A DNA stretch of 64,000 nucleotides from Halorubrum aquaticum (GCF_900113615.1 NZ_FOPZ01000002.1:1-64000); one strand, 5' to 3'; shown: positions 7,971 to 16,777, numbered from the stretch's first letter. The notes: a model not told the origin generated them from the letters alone. Translations and numbers: made by a program.

Positions 7971-10446
7971 ACGCGCCGTCGAGAAGGCGGCGACGACCGT
8001 GGGGTCGGTCTGGCCGATCCACTCGTTCGTGACGGCCAACCCGCTCGCGGGGTTCGAGGACGTGCCGTTCGGCGAGGCCGTCACCCAGGCTTCGGGCCTC
8101 CTGGGCGGCCGCGGCTATCCCACTCCGGAGACGTTTCGGGCGGCCCTCGAACGCGGGCGGATCGATCCCGAAGTGCTCGACGCGGAACTGGCCGACCGCG
8201 GCCTGGAGGGTCGTCCCGAGACGCTGCTGGAGCGCATGGACGCGGACGACGGTCAGGAGCGTTCGGATACCGACGCGGAGCGGGTCGATCGCGTGTTGAC
8301 GAAGTGGCTGTCGGCGTTCCTCGACGAGGGGAAAGCGGAGTGGCCGATGCCGAACCGCGAGGAGGGGTTCTACGGCGCCTTCCGGTCGGTCGTCGGACAC
8401 GACGGCCGGATCCCCGACGAGGGGGTCGTCGCCGACCTGCCGGAGTCGCCGATCGAGACCATCGAGTCCGTTCTGGAACCGCATCCCGAGAGCCAGTGGG
8501 TGCCGGTCTTCGAGGAACAGTTCGCCGCGCTCCCCGGGTGGGTCGGCCTCATCAAGCAGCGCGCGGACGACGACGGCGCGTGGCAGTCGACGTATCCCGT
8601 CACGCTCGAGGGGTACCTCGCGGTCCGCCTCGCGCTGCTGGACGCGTTCGGCGTCGACCTCGAGCCGTCGGCCGATCCCGGTGACACCGCTCCCGACACG
8701 ACCGACGAGCTCTCCGAGGCGTTCCTGAGCGCGTGGGAGGCGACGTATCGGCGGGACGTCGTCGAACGCGTCGCGGCCGAGAGCGAGGCTCTCGCCGAGT
8801 CCGACCGGATCGCCGGAGGCGACGCCGATCGCCCGGACGCACAACTCGTCTTCTGTATCGACACGCGTTCGGAGGTCATCCGTCGGCACCTCGAGGCGAC
8901 CGGGGAGTACGAGACCCACGGCTACGCCGGCTTCTTCGGCGTTCCCATCGAGTATCGGGGGTACGATGCCGAGGTGTCGACCGACGCCTGTCCGCCGATC
9001 CTCGACCCGAAACACCGGATCACCGAGACGCCCACGAACGAGGGAACACGGGCGAGCCACGACCGCTGGTCGGGTCTCGGTGAGGCCGCGAGCGAGGTCC
9101 TCGAGAGGGTGAAGACCAACCCCGCCACCGCCTTCGGTTTCGTCGAGAGCGCCGGCAGCGGGTACGCGTTGGCGCTCGCGGCCCGCACGCTCGTCCCCGG
9201 CCGGGTCTTCGACCTGCTGGACGGCGTCGACGACGCGGTGCCCGACGACGACGAGTTCTGTGAGCCGACCGTCGACCGGCGGCACGCGGACGCCGACGAT
9301 CCACGCGCCCACGCCGACGATCCGCACGCCAACGTCGACGATCCGCACGCCAACGTCGACGATCCGCACGCCAACGCCGGCGACCTCCCGGTCGGGCTGA
9401 CCCGCGAGGAGAAGGTCGAGTACGCCGCGACCGCCTTCGAACTGATGGGCTGGGAGACGTTCGGACGCCTCGTCGTCTTCGTCGGCCACGCCAGCGAGAC
9501 CGCCAACAATCCCTACGGCTCGAGCCTCGACTGCGGGGCCTGCGCCGGAAACCCCGGCGGCCCGAACGCCCGGCTGCTCGCGGCCGTCTGTAACGACGAG
9601 GAGGTCACGGCCGGGCTCCGCGACCGCGGGTTCGACGTTCCCGAGGACACCGTCTTCCTCGCCGGCCAGCACAACACCACGACCGACGAGGTGGAACTGT
9701 ACGACGGGCACGTCCCGGAGAGCCATTCGGACGACCTCGAACGGTTGCGTACGGACCTCGCCACGGCCCGCGAGCACGCGGCCGCCGAGCGCACCGCCTC
9801 GATGGGGGCCGACGGTTCGGCGGGCGTCAGGGAGACGGAACGCCGTGCGGCCGACTGGGCGGAGACCCGTCCCGAGTGGGGCCTGGCCGGCAACGCGGGG
9901 TTCGTGGTCGGTCCCCGCGACCTGACGAGCGACCTCGATCTCGACGGGCGCGCGTTCCTCCACTCGTACGACTGGTCGACGGATCCCGACGGCGACGCGC
10001 TCGAGGCGATCCTCACCGGCCCGATGGTCGTCACCCAGTGGATAAACGCCCAGTACTACTTCTCGACCGTCGACAACGCCGTGTACGGCGGAGGATCGAA
10101 GGTCACTCAAAATCCCGTCGGCAACGTCGGCGTCTATCAGGGCAACGGGGGGGACCTGATGTCCGGCCTCCCGCTTCAGTCGCTGATGGCGGCCGACGAC
10201 GAACCCTACCACCAGCCGCTTCGGCTCTCCACGGTCGTCCACGCACCGGTCGAGCGCGTCACGGACGTGTTAGGCGACCACGAGGAGCTGTCCGAACTGC
10301 TCGACAACGACTGGCTCTCGTTGACCGTCGTCGACCCGACGAAGGACCACCGTGCGTTCCACTACGAGGAGGCGCTGGAGTGGACGCCCCTGTCCGGTGG
10401 GCCGCGTGGGGAGGCGGCGACCGCCCCCACGGTCGCGGACGACTGA
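7960..10446 (+). CDS. dabA: DabA: carbonic-anhydrase-like subunit of the DAB complex (UPF0753/DUF2309)
   Basis: An 828-residue cytoplasmic subunit thought to hydrate CO2 at a zinc centre resembling beta-carbonic anhydrases. The four known key residues of the family are all in place: C299 and D301 in FCIDTRSE, then H510 in VGHAS and C525 in LDCGAC; the 15-residue H-to-C spacing equals that of the characterised bacterial protein. The conserved end region (ITGPMVV-like, then HQPLRL) is present. An unusual heptapeptide repeat interrupts residues 446-473. It forms a two-gene operon with dabB and is probably controlled by the upstream Lrp-type gene. Confidence 0.92.
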   Translation: MSTERAVEKAATTVGSVWPIHSFVTANPLAGFEDVPFGEAVTQASGLLGGRGYPTPETFRAALERGRIDPEVLDAELADRGLEGRPETLLERMDADDGQERSDTDAERVDRVLTKWLSAFLDEGKAEWPMPNREEGFYGAFRSVVGHDGRIPDEGVVADLPESPIETIESVLEPHPESQWVPVFEEQFAALPGWVGLIKQRADDDGAWQSTYPVTLEGYLAVRLALLDAFGVDLEPSADPGDTAPDTTDELSEAFLSAWEATYRRDVVERVAAESEALAESDRIAGGDADRPDAQLVFCIDTRSEVIRRHLEATGEYETHGYAGFFGVPIEYRGYDAEVSTDACPPILDPKHRITETPTNEGTRASHDRWSGLGEAASEVLERVKTNPATAFGFVESAGSGYALALAARTLVPGRVFDLLDGVDDAVPDDDEFCEPTVDRRHADADDPRAHADDPHANVDDPHANVDDPHANAGDLPVGLTREEKVEYAATAFELMGWETFGRLVVFVGHASETANNPYGSSLDCGACAGNPGGPNARLLAAVCNDEEVTAGLRDRGFDVPEDTVFLAGQHNTTTDEVELYDGHVPESHSDDLERLRTDLATAREHAAAERTASMGADGSAGVRETERRAADWAETRPEWGLAGNAGFVVGPRDLTSDLDLDGRAFLHSYDWSTDPDGDALEAILTGPMVVTQWINAQYYFSTVDNAVYGGGSKVTQNPVGNVGVYQGNGGDLMSGLPLQSLMAADDEPYHQPLRLSTVVHAPVERVTDVLGDHEELSELLDNDWLSLTVVDPTKDHRAFHYEEALEWTPLSGGPRGEAATAPTVADD
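9295..9378 (+). repeat. Four in-frame 21-bp repeats inside dabA
   Basis: Four units starting at 9295, 9316, 9337 and 9358 encode a DDPHANV-like heptad. The central units are nearly identical at the DNA level, and all keep frame. The segment is acidic and histidine-containing and lies between the two catalytic halves (C299/D301 and H510/C525), probably on a surface loop. Copy number may vary between strains. Confidence 0.9.
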
Positions 10447-10569
10447 TCGGGGCTCCGTCGCCGGCGCCGTGCGAACGCCGCGTCCGGCACGAGGTCGGAA
10501 GACGGCTCCGTCCGGGCGCTGCCGGTCGCTTCCGACAGCCGTATGTCGCCGCCGGCCGAACCACGGATA

Positions 10570-11787
10570 ATGGACCGGCGAGTCCTGTTCGCGATCCTGA
10601 TCCTGTTCGCCGGCGGTGCGACCGGCGTCGGCGTCGCCACGTTCGCGTTCGTCGGCCTCGACGACGCGAACGCCGAAGCGACGGTCGTCTGGGAGTCGGA
10701 ACCCGCCGCGGGCGACGACGGCACCGGAGCCGCGACCGTCGACGTCGACGGGGAGACGAGAGTCGTCCAGCCGACCGTCGAGGACGGCGACCGCGCCGTC
10801 CGCGCGGTGACCCCGGGCGCGGGCCGGGCGTGGACGACGCGGATATCGGGGGACACCGACGATCCGGTCGGCGTGAGCCGCCTCGCGACCGGCACGCTCG
10901 CCGGCGACCCGGTGGTCGCGTTGACGACCGCGCCGGGGCGGCTGGTCGTGTTGAACGCCGAGGACGGCCACGAGCGGTTCGCCGTCGACCTCGACGGCCC
11001 CGGCGGCGTCGTCCCGGCGATCGGCGATCCGGCCGGCGACGGCACGAACCTCGTGGTCGCGGCCGCGACTGACGGGTCCGTTCTCGCGGTCGACGCCGCC
11101 GGCGACCCGGCGTTCGAGGCGTCGGTGGGCGGTCGGGTCGAGCGTCGACCGCTCGTCGTCGCCCCCGATCCCGACCCCGACGGGTATGACGGCGCGATAC
11201 CCGGCGGCGTCGCGGTGTCAACGGCGGGGACGGACCCCGGAACCGTCCACCTCCTCGACGGGTCGGGCGAGGAACGCTGGAGGACGACGCCGACGGTGAC
11301 GACGGTCGGCTGGAACATCGCGGAGACGCGCCGCGGTCCCGTTCTGACGCTCGGCGGGTCGAACGGGAACCTCGAGGCGCTGGAGGTCGCCGACGGCTCC
11401 TCGCGGTACGAGGTCCCGCTTCAGGACCGGCCCGTCGCCGTGGGCGGCGTCGACGGCGGACAGGTCCTCGTCGGCGGCGTCGGAAGCATCTGGGCGGTCA
11501 ACTTACTCGACGGCGAGGTCGTCTGGAAACAGCAGTACGGCGGGCAGACGCGAGTGAACGCGCCGGCCGTCGGAGAGGTGACCGGCGACGACACGCCGGA
11601 GTCGGTCGCGGTGAACCGTGAGGGCGAGGTGCTCGGACTGACTCGCAACGGCGAGGTGGTCACCCGCGGGAGCGTTCCGGAGACGGTCGTGTACGCGGGC
11701 CCCCGGTTCGCCGACGCGGACGACGACGGGACCGACGAGGTCCTCGTCGTCGACCAGGACGGCGTCGTTCGGGCGCTGTCGACGTAG
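10570..11787 (+). CDS. Membrane-anchored beta-propeller (PQQ-like/FG-GAP-like repeat) protein
   Basis: A 405-residue protein with an N-terminal hydrophobic helix (residues 4-29, FAILILFAGGATGVG) that should tether it to the outside face of the membrane, followed by a repetitive all-beta domain. Repeats of the DGxExW and AVNLLDGEVVWK kind recur about every 40-50 residues and resemble PQQ-binding-like quinoprotein blades; the last blade, DADDDGTDEVLVVDQDG, is FG-GAP/calcium-binding-like. The ATG at 10570 directly precedes the hydrophobic helix. Ligand and partners unknown; no dehydrogenase is nearby, so a scaffold or binding role is as likely as an enzyme. Confidence 0.75.
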   Translation: MDRRVLFAILILFAGGATGVGVATFAFVGLDDANAEATVVWESEPAAGDDGTGAATVDVDGETRVVQPTVEDGDRAVRAVTPGAGRAWTTRISGDTDDPVGVSRLATGTLAGDPVVALTTAPGRLVVLNAEDGHERFAVDLDGPGGVVPAIGDPAGDGTNLVVAAATDGSVLAVDAAGDPAFEASVGGRVERRPLVVAPDPDPDGYDGAIPGGVAVSTAGTDPGTVHLLDGSGEERWRTTPTVTTVGWNIAETRRGPVLTLGGSNGNLEALEVADGSSRYEVPLQDRPVAVGGVDGGQVLVGGVGSIWAVNLLDGEVVWKQQYGGQTRVNAPAVGEVTGDDTPESVAVNREGEVLGLTRNGEVVTRGSVPETVVYAGPRFADADDDGTDEVLVVDQDGVVRALST

Positions 11788-11808
11788 CGGCACTCGACGA
11801 GCCACGCG

Positions 11809-11863
11809 TGCCGACACCCGGCGGATCACACATGCCGACACCCGGCGGATATCGCGTGCCGAC
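11809..11863. repeat. 24-bp-period direct repeats after the propeller gene
   Basis: TGCCGACACCCGGCGGAT occurs at 11809-11826 and 11833-11850, and a degraded third unit begins at 11857. This fills part of the 316-bp gap between the propeller gene and ndk; the rest of the gap holds a TATA-like element and a short possible ORF. Confidence 0.8.
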
Positions 11864-11925
11864 GTTCGGTGAGCCGTGGCGTCCACGGGGAGTCCATTTA
11901 TACCAGACTTGGATCGGAGAATCGA

Positions 11926-12030
11926 GTGACTGAAGCGGGATGTCGGTCCGTTTTCACCGGAAACGAGGTGTGTCAACGAAGCGGCCGCTATGCGGTCGTC
12001 GTCGGGGTGCTCCGACGGGAGAACCGGTGA
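11926..12030 (+). CDS. Possible leaderless 34-residue ORF
   Basis: A GTG at 11926 opens a 34-codon frame ending at TGA 12028-12030. It lies about 26 bp after a TATA-like element (CATTTATACC, centred near 11900), exactly where a leaderless haloarchaeal transcript would start. The product has two cysteines (6 and 16) and no recognisable domain. The positional match to the TATA box is the main support; it could also be the start of a non-coding RNA, or chance. Confidence 0.25.
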   Translation: MTEAGCRSVFTGNEVCQRSGRYAVVVGVLRRENR

Positions 12031-12103
12031 GGTCGGCCGTCAGGAGGGCGTCGAATTCCGGGGAGTCGAATGTTCCGGGACTTCGAGATCGGGGTCGTCG
12101 GCC

Positions 12104-12583
12104 TCAGTGGTCCTCGTCCTCGTACACCCACGCGGCGGTGTCGAGGGCGTACTCGACGAGCTCGTCGTCGTCGAAGAACAGGTCGATCTCGCGTTCGTTC
12201 GCGCCCTCGTCCTCGTGGTCCGACGCGTGGATCACGTTGTGACCGAGGTCGAGCCCGAAGTCGCCGCGGATCGTACCGGGGGCGGACTCGGCGGGGTCGG
12301 TCTCGCCGACCATCGCGCGGACCTGCCGGGTCGCGTCCGCGCCCTCCCACACCATCGCGAAGACGGGGCCGGAGGTGATGAACTCGACGAGGCCGTCGAA
12401 GAAGGGCTTGTCCTCGTGTTCGCCGTAGTGTTCGTGGGCGAGGTCCTCGTCGATCCGCATGAACTTGCCGCCGACGAGCTTCAGTCCGCGCTCCTCGAAT
12501 CGGGAGACGATCTCGCCGATGAGTCCGCGCTGGACGCCGTCGGGTTTGACCATCACGAAGGTGCGCTCGTCGTGGTGGCTCAT
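12104..12583 (-). CDS. ndk: Nucleoside diphosphate kinase
   Basis: A 159-residue enzyme that moves the gamma phosphate of ATP to nucleoside diphosphates through a phospho-histidine. The N-terminal [16 protein letters not shown] block and the catalytic H119 in NVIHASD are present; length is normal, with the acidic C-terminus usual in halophiles. It is the last gene of the L7Ae-S28e-L24e-Ndk operon, directly abutting rpl24e (no spacer), an arrangement typical of haloarchaea. Confidence 0.97.
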   Translation of the reverse strand: MSHHDERTFVMVKPDGVQRGLIGEIVSRFEERGLKLVGGKFMRIDEDLAHEHYGEHEDKPFFDGLVEFITSGPVFAMVWEGADATRQVRAMVGETDPAESAPGTIRGDFGLDLGHNVIHASDHEDEGANEREIDLFFDDDELVEYALDTAAWVYEDEDH

Positions 12584-12772
12584 CTACTCGCCTCCCTCGT
12601 TGCGGCCTTCCTCGGTCCACTCGAGGTCGCGCGCCTCGCGGCCGAGGAAGTAGTTCTTCTCCGCCTTCGAGTCGACGAAGTGGAGGATCTGTCCGTTCGT
12701 CTTCACGAACATCGTGCCCGTGCCGGGCTCGATCTCCTCGCCGGTGTAATCACAGGTGCGTGTCTCGACCAT
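12584..12772 (-). CDS. rpl24e: Large-subunit ribosomal protein L24e
   Basis: A 62-residue zinc-ribbon-type ribosomal protein. The start RTCDYTGEEIEPGTGTMFV and the KTNGQILHFVDSKAEKNY core are diagnostic of L24e. Here the usual C-x2-C pairs are reduced: only one cysteine (C7) remains, as seen in other zinc-depleted halophile versions. It starts 3 bp after the rps28e stop in the same operon. Confidence 0.95.
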   Translation of the reverse strand: MVETRTCDYTGEEIEPGTGTMFVKTNGQILHFVDSKAEKNYFLGREARDLEWTEEGRNEGGE

Positions 12773-12775
12773 GGG

Positions 12776-13000
12776 TTATCGTCCTCCGATGGCGTCGGCA
12801 TCGCGCTGGGTCTCGCGCAACTGGAGCACGTCGCCCAGTCGGACGGGACCCAGGACGTTTCGCGTGATGATCCGTCCCTGGTTCGATCCCTCCTGGATGC
12901 GGCACTTGACCTGCATGGCCTCGCCGTGCATCCCGGTCTTGCCGACGACCTCGATCACCTCGGCGGTGGTCGAATCGCCGGGTCCCTCTTCTGCGCTCAT
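12776..13000 (-). CDS. rps28e: Small-subunit ribosomal protein S28e
   Basis: A 74-residue OB-fold protein near the mRNA exit channel of the 30S subunit. Residues 12-70 match the S28e fold, including [19 protein letters not shown] and the conserved [12 protein letters not shown] end. It lies 6 bp downstream of rpl7ae and is co-transcribed with it. Confidence 0.96.
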   Translation of the reverse strand: MSAEEGPGDSTTAEVIEVVGKTGMHGEAMQVKCRIQEGSNQGRIITRNVLGPVRLGDVLQLRETQRDADAIGGR

Positions 13001-13006
13001 GGGTGG

Positions 13007-13369
13007 TTATCGGAGCTCCGCGACCTTCTCGCCGATGTCCTCGATGTCGGCGGCGGCGTCGCCGGCCTCGACGACCGCGGCGGCGGCGGAGCCGACCTCG
13101 AGGCCCGCGGCGTGGCCGACCTCGTCCTGGGTGTCGACGAAGACGACCGGGATCCCCTTCTCCTCGGCGAGCTCGGGGAGGTGCATCACGATCTCCTCGG
13201 GCGAGACGTCCTCGGCGACGAGGACGAGCTTCGCGTTGCCGCGCTCGACGGACTTGGTGGTCTCGTTCGTTCCCTTCTTTACGGTACCGGTGTCTCGGGC
13301 GACCTCGAACGCCTCGAGCGATCGCTCGGCGAGGTCGGCCGGGGTGTCGTAGTCTACGTAAACTGGCAT
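13007..13369 (-). CDS. rpl7ae: Ribosomal protein L7Ae (kink-turn binding)
   Basis: A 120-residue protein of the L7Ae/L30e/Nop56-partner family. In archaea it is part of the 50S subunit and also binds kink-turns in box C/D and H/ACA guide RNAs and RNase P. The RNA-binding surface [15 protein letters not shown] (about residues 48-62) and the hydrophobic [15 protein letters not shown] end are intact. It is the first gene of the four-gene operon. Cbf5, another guide-RNP protein, is encoded at 27925-28956. Confidence 0.96.
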   Translation of the reverse strand: MPVYVDYDTPADLAERSLEAFEVARDTGTVKKGTNETTKSVERGNAKLVLVAEDVSPEEIVMHLPELAEEKGIPVVFVDTQDEVGHAAGLEVGSAAAAVVEAGDAAADIEDIGEKVAELR

Positions 13370-13548
13370 GTGTTGTTCACCTATGTCCTCCGTGTGGGCT
13401 CGCGTGTCCGTCCCGTGGTCGGTCCCTATCGGAACGGCACATCATCGACCCCACAGAGGGTGTACTCCGGGATACTCTTGGACAGCATAAAAGCGCTTTC
13501 AAAGCGCTCGGGCGGCGTGCGAGGGCGTGACGGGGGGATCCACCGGAT

Positions 13549-13641
13549 CGCTCCGGCCGCTCCGGCCGCTTCGGCCGCCCCGGTCGCCCGCGACCCGCTC
13601 GCGATGCGATCCGCTTGCGATCGTTTCGCTTGCGATCGTTT
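13549..13641. repeat. Nested short tandem repeats in a divergent intergenic region
   Basis: The 303-bp gap between rpl7ae and the nucleotidase gene contains about three 9-bp units (GCTCCGGCC-like) from about 13549, then two 15-bp units of CGCTTGCGATCGTTT (13612-13626 and 13627-13641) running into a T5 tract just ahead of the ATG at 13673. The gap must carry both divergent promoters; no clean TATA box was found for the nucleotidase gene, and the T-rich repeat end may play that part. Confidence 0.7.
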
Positions 13642-13672
13642 TTGTTCGCGCCCGCCCGAGGGTCGCCCACGC

Positions 13673-15079
13673 ATGGCTCGTCTCCTCCACTACTCCGACA
13701 TCGAGAACGTCTTCGACGTCCCCGAGCGCGCGGCCCGGCTGGCCGGCCGCATTCGCCACCTCGACGGCCCCGACGCCGCGGTCGTCGCCACCGGCGACAC
13801 CACCGCGCCGGGCGTCCTCTCGCTGGTCGCGAAGGGTCGCCAGACGATCGACTTCTACGCCGCCACCGACACCCTCCTCGACACCTTCGGCAACCACGAG
13901 TTCGACTACGGTCCCGACGCCCTCCGCGGGCTCGTCGACGACGCGCCCGTCGAGTTCGTCTCCGCGAACGTCCGAGACGAGGACGGCGACCCCTTCGGCC
14001 GGCGGGAGGGCGTCGTCCCGTGGACGACCCGCGCGGTCGACGGCGCGACCGTGGGGTTCGTGGGGGTCACCGACCCCGCGACCGACTCGCTGAACCCGAT
14101 GGCCGCGCCGCTCTCGTTCGACGACCCGGTCGCGGCCGCCCGGGAGGCGCTCGACGACCTGGAACGAGAGGGGCCCGGGGTCGACCACCGAGTCGTCCTC
14201 TCGCATCTCGGCGGCGGCGACGACGACCTCGCCCGCGAGCTCGACGTGGACGCGGTGCTGGGGGGCCACGTCCACAGCCGGCGGAACGAGCGCGTCGACG
14301 GGACCCTTCTCGTCCGGCCGGGCGTGAACGGCGAGGCCGTCGCCGAGGTCGACCTCGGCGACCCGGCCGATCCCGACGACCGGGCCACGGCGACGCTCCA
14401 CGAGCCGGACGGGGCCGCCCCGCACGCGGGCCTCGAGAGCGCGCTCGCCGAGCGGATGGGCGCGGCCGACCTCGGCGAGGTCGTCGACCGCGTCGCGGAC
14501 CCGATCGAGCGGACCGGCGCGGTCGTCCACGGCGGGGAGTGCCGCGTCGGCAACTTCGTCGCCGACGCGTTCCGCTGGGCGCACGACGCCGACGTGGGGC
14601 TCTCGAACGCGGGCGGGCTCCGGCAGGGCGACCCCTGGGCGGGCGACGTGACGAAGGCCGACCTCATCAGCCTCATCCCCTTCGAGGAGCCGGTCGTGCT
14701 CACCGACGTGGGCGGCGAGGAGCTTCGGGGCGTCCTCCGGGAGATGGCCGCGCCCGACGTCGACTTCGGCGAGGACGACTGGTGGCACGGCCACGTCTCG
14801 AACGCCCGGGTCGTCTGGGACGCCGAAAGCGAGGAGATCGTGGAGGTGACCGTCGGCGGCGAGCCGATCGATCCCGATGCCCGGTACACCGTCGCCACCT
14901 CCGAGTACCTGCTCCACTCCGATCACGAGTACCCGACGCTCGAGGAGCGCCACCGGATCGGCGAGGCCGACATCCAGTACGAGGTGCTCGCCGACTTCGC
15001 CCGCGAGCGCGGGATCGACCCCGAGATCGAGGGACGGATCGAGATCCGGAACCGGGCCGCGGCCGACGGGAGCCGGTGA
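13673..15079 (+). CDS. 5'-nucleotidase/metallophosphoesterase (UshA/YfkN-like)
   Basis: A 468-residue two-domain enzyme. The N-terminal metallophosphoesterase domain carries SDIENVFD, GDTTAPG, GNHEFDYG and GGHVHS metal-binding motifs; the C-terminal half (from about 280) is a 5'-nucleotidase C domain with VGNFVADAFRW and LTDVGGEELRG. The family hydrolyses nucleotides, 2',3'-cyclic nucleotides or sugar nucleotides. No secretion signal is seen, so it is probably cytoplasmic, unlike most bacterial relatives. The ATG at 13673 starts directly at the first domain strand. Confidence 0.88.
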   Translation: MARLLHYSDIENVFDVPERAARLAGRIRHLDGPDAAVVATGDTTAPGVLSLVAKGRQTIDFYAATDTLLDTFGNHEFDYGPDALRGLVDDAPVEFVSANVRDEDGDPFGRREGVVPWTTRAVDGATVGFVGVTDPATDSLNPMAAPLSFDDPVAAAREALDDLEREGPGVDHRVVLSHLGGGDDDLARELDVDAVLGGHVHSRRNERVDGTLLVRPGVNGEAVAEVDLGDPADPDDRATATLHEPDGAAPHAGLESALAERMGAADLGEVVDRVADPIERTGAVVHGGECRVGNFVADAFRWAHDADVGLSNAGGLRQGDPWAGDVTKADLISLIPFEEPVVLTDVGGEELRGVLREMAAPDVDFGEDDWWHGHVSNARVVWDAESEEIVEVTVGGEPIDPDARYTVATSEYLLHSDHEYPTLEERHRIGEADIQYEVLADFARERGIDPEIEGRIEIRNRAAADGSR

Positions 15080-15193
15080 GGAACGACGGCGATCGACACT
15101 GAAGTCGATCGATACTGATCCGTGAGTGCGGTGGCGCGCGCCTCCGAGCACCCACGGGGTGCGAGTAGGGAGGGACCGAAGGTCCCTCTGACA

Positions 15194-15295
15194 GCCGGCG
15201 GCTCTGCCGCCGAGGCTGGGGAGGCGTGAGGTGCGGGGCAGTGCGGGGTAGTGCGGGGCTGTGCGGTTCGATTGCGATGGGACGCGGAGGGGCAG
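15194..15295. repeat. Dispersed GC-rich intergenic repeat (copy 2)
   Basis: Matches the block at 54-113: GAGGCTGGGGAGG at 15212, then the 10-bp unit GTGCGGGGYA in four consecutive copies (15231-15270; two copies in the first block), and ends GATGGGAC...AGGGGCAG. A CGGCGG-CTCTG-CCGCCG hairpin lies just before it, whereas in copy 1 the equivalent hairpin lies just after. It fills most of the 233-bp gap before the end of folD. Confidence 0.7.
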
Positions 15296-15312
15296 CCGTG
15301 ACGCCCCGAATC

Positions 15313-16206
15313 CTACTCCAGATCGATCGCCACGTCGTGCTGGCGGCTCGCCGCCTTCACGGTGTTGTACAGGAGCATCGCGCGGGTCATCGGCCCGACG
15401 CCGCCGGGGACGGGCGTGATCGCGCCGGCGACCTCCCTCGCCGACTCGTAGTCGACGTCGCCGACCAGTTCGTACCCCTTCTCCGTGTCCCTCTCGACGC
15501 GATTGATCCCCACGTCGATCACGGTCGCGCCCTCCTTCAGCATCGAGCCGTCGACGAACTCCGGAATCCCCGCGGCGGCGATCACGATGTCTGCCGCGGC
15601 GAGTCTCCCCTCCAGGTCCTCGGTACGGGAGTGACAGACCGTCGTGGTGGCGTTGCCCTGTGGGGCCTTCTGGATCAGGAGGTTCGCCATCGGCTTGCCC
15701 ACGATGTCGGAGCGGCCGACGACGACCGCGTCGGCCCCCTCGGTCTCGACGTCGTAAGCGGCGAGCAGCTTCTGGACGCCGTGGGGCGTACAGGGCTTGT
15801 AACGGGCGTCGCCCGCGACGAGCCGGCCGACGTTCTCGGGGTGGAAGCCGTCCACGTCCTTCTCGGGGTCGATCCGCCGGAGCACCTCGCGCTTCTCGAC
15901 GTGGTCGGGCACGGGGAGTTGGACCAGGATCCCGTGGACGTCCCCGCGGGCGTTGAGGTCGTCGATGGTCCCGAACAGCTCCGCGGCGGGGGCGTCGGCG
16001 TCGACGTCGACGTGGATCCCCTCGATGCCGACCTCCTCGCAGTCACGCTGTTTCATCGAGACGTACGTCTCGCTGGCGGGGTCGTCGCTCATCAGCACGG
16101 TCGCCAGCCCGGGGGTCACGCCCGCGTCCGCGAGCGTCTCCACGCAGCCGGCCACGTCGGATCGAACGTCGGCCGCCACCGCCTCGCCGTCGATGACCTC
16201 GGTCAT
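15313..16206 (-). CDS. folD: Methylenetetrahydrofolate dehydrogenase/cyclohydrolase
   Basis: A 297-residue bifunctional folate enzyme interconverting methylene-, methenyl- and 10-formyl-tetrahydrofolate with NADP. The catalytic Y48-x3-K52 pair (SETYVSMKQ), the ILVQLPVPDH segment, PCTPHGV and the nucleotide-binding VVVGRSDIVGKP are all present, and the TPVPGGVGPMT end is intact. The ATG at 16204-16206 fits the usual start. It stands alone on the minus strand. Confidence 0.97.
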   Translation of the reverse strand: MTEVIDGEAVAADVRSDVAGCVETLADAGVTPGLATVLMSDDPASETYVSMKQRDCEEVGIEGIHVDVDADAPAAELFGTIDDLNARGDVHGILVQLPVPDHVEKREVLRRIDPEKDVDGFHPENVGRLVAGDARYKPCTPHGVQKLLAAYDVETEGADAVVVGRSDIVGKPMANLLIQKAPQGNATTTVCHSRTEDLEGRLAAADIVIAAAGIPEFVDGSMLKEGATVIDVGINRVERDTEKGYELVGDVDYESAREVAGAITPVPGGVGPMTRAMLLYNTVKAASRQHDVAIDLE

Positions 16207-16441
16207 ACCCGAACGGGGTACCGGGAGGCGTAAAAGCTGCCCGGGATCGTGTCGATCAAGTCGAGTAGTAGTGGTGAAGTATACACGAACGCGGATCTGT
16301 TCTGCCGCTCGCTCGTCGGATCCGCCTGCCGCCGATCTCTCGGACAGACAACGGTATGAGCGTATGAGGCAACTCATCGGTCCGGCGAAACGGACCTGCT
16401 TCTCGCCATAGAGTTATGACGCAGCGCTATCACGGGCACCC

Positions 16442-16777
16442 ATGAACTGCGAGGTGTGTGGGGAGACTGATTCGATGTCCTACACCTGTTCTCGCTGCGG
16501 AGAGACATATTGCGTCAGTCATCGACTACCCGAGTCTCACGAGTGTATCGGCCTCGCCGTGGAGAAAGCCCAGCGGGAGGCGATTCGAGCCGAAGGTGGA
16601 GAGATCCCTTGGTACGAGGACGAAAGTGAACAACCTCTAAGCGAGGGCCGTGAATCAGCAAACCAAAACAGCCAGTCTGAGCTCTGGCCAAACACGATTC
16701 TCCTCGTCCTCGTTACCCTCCTCGCTGTACTCGGCCTCGGTTACCTCGCGCTGGGCTTTCTCGGCGGTGTCCTGTAG
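16442..16777 (+). CDS. AN1-type zinc-finger membrane protein
   Basis: A 111-residue protein. An AN1-type zinc finger occupies residues 3-35, with ligands C3, C6, C16, C19, C24, H27, H33 and C35. A polar, Ser/Glu/Asn-rich linker follows (40-80), then one hydrophobic helix (about 84-110) anchors it in the membrane. Haloarchaea often fuse this finger to rhomboid-type domains; here only one helix remains, so it is a short stand-alone form. The gene has lower GC than its neighbours (for example AACCAAAACAGCC in the linker), hinting at more recent acquisition. Role unknown. Confidence 0.8.
   Translation: MNCEVCGETDSMSYTCSRCGETYCVSHRLPESHECIGLAVEKAQREAIRAEGGEIPWYEDESEQPLSEGRESANQNSQSELWPNTILLVLVTLLAVLGLGYLALGFLGGVL

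Noticed and set aside
11503-11976. Minus-strand frame across the 11.8-kb repeats
   Set aside because: Overlaps the propeller gene on the opposite strand and has no domain; repeat-derived.
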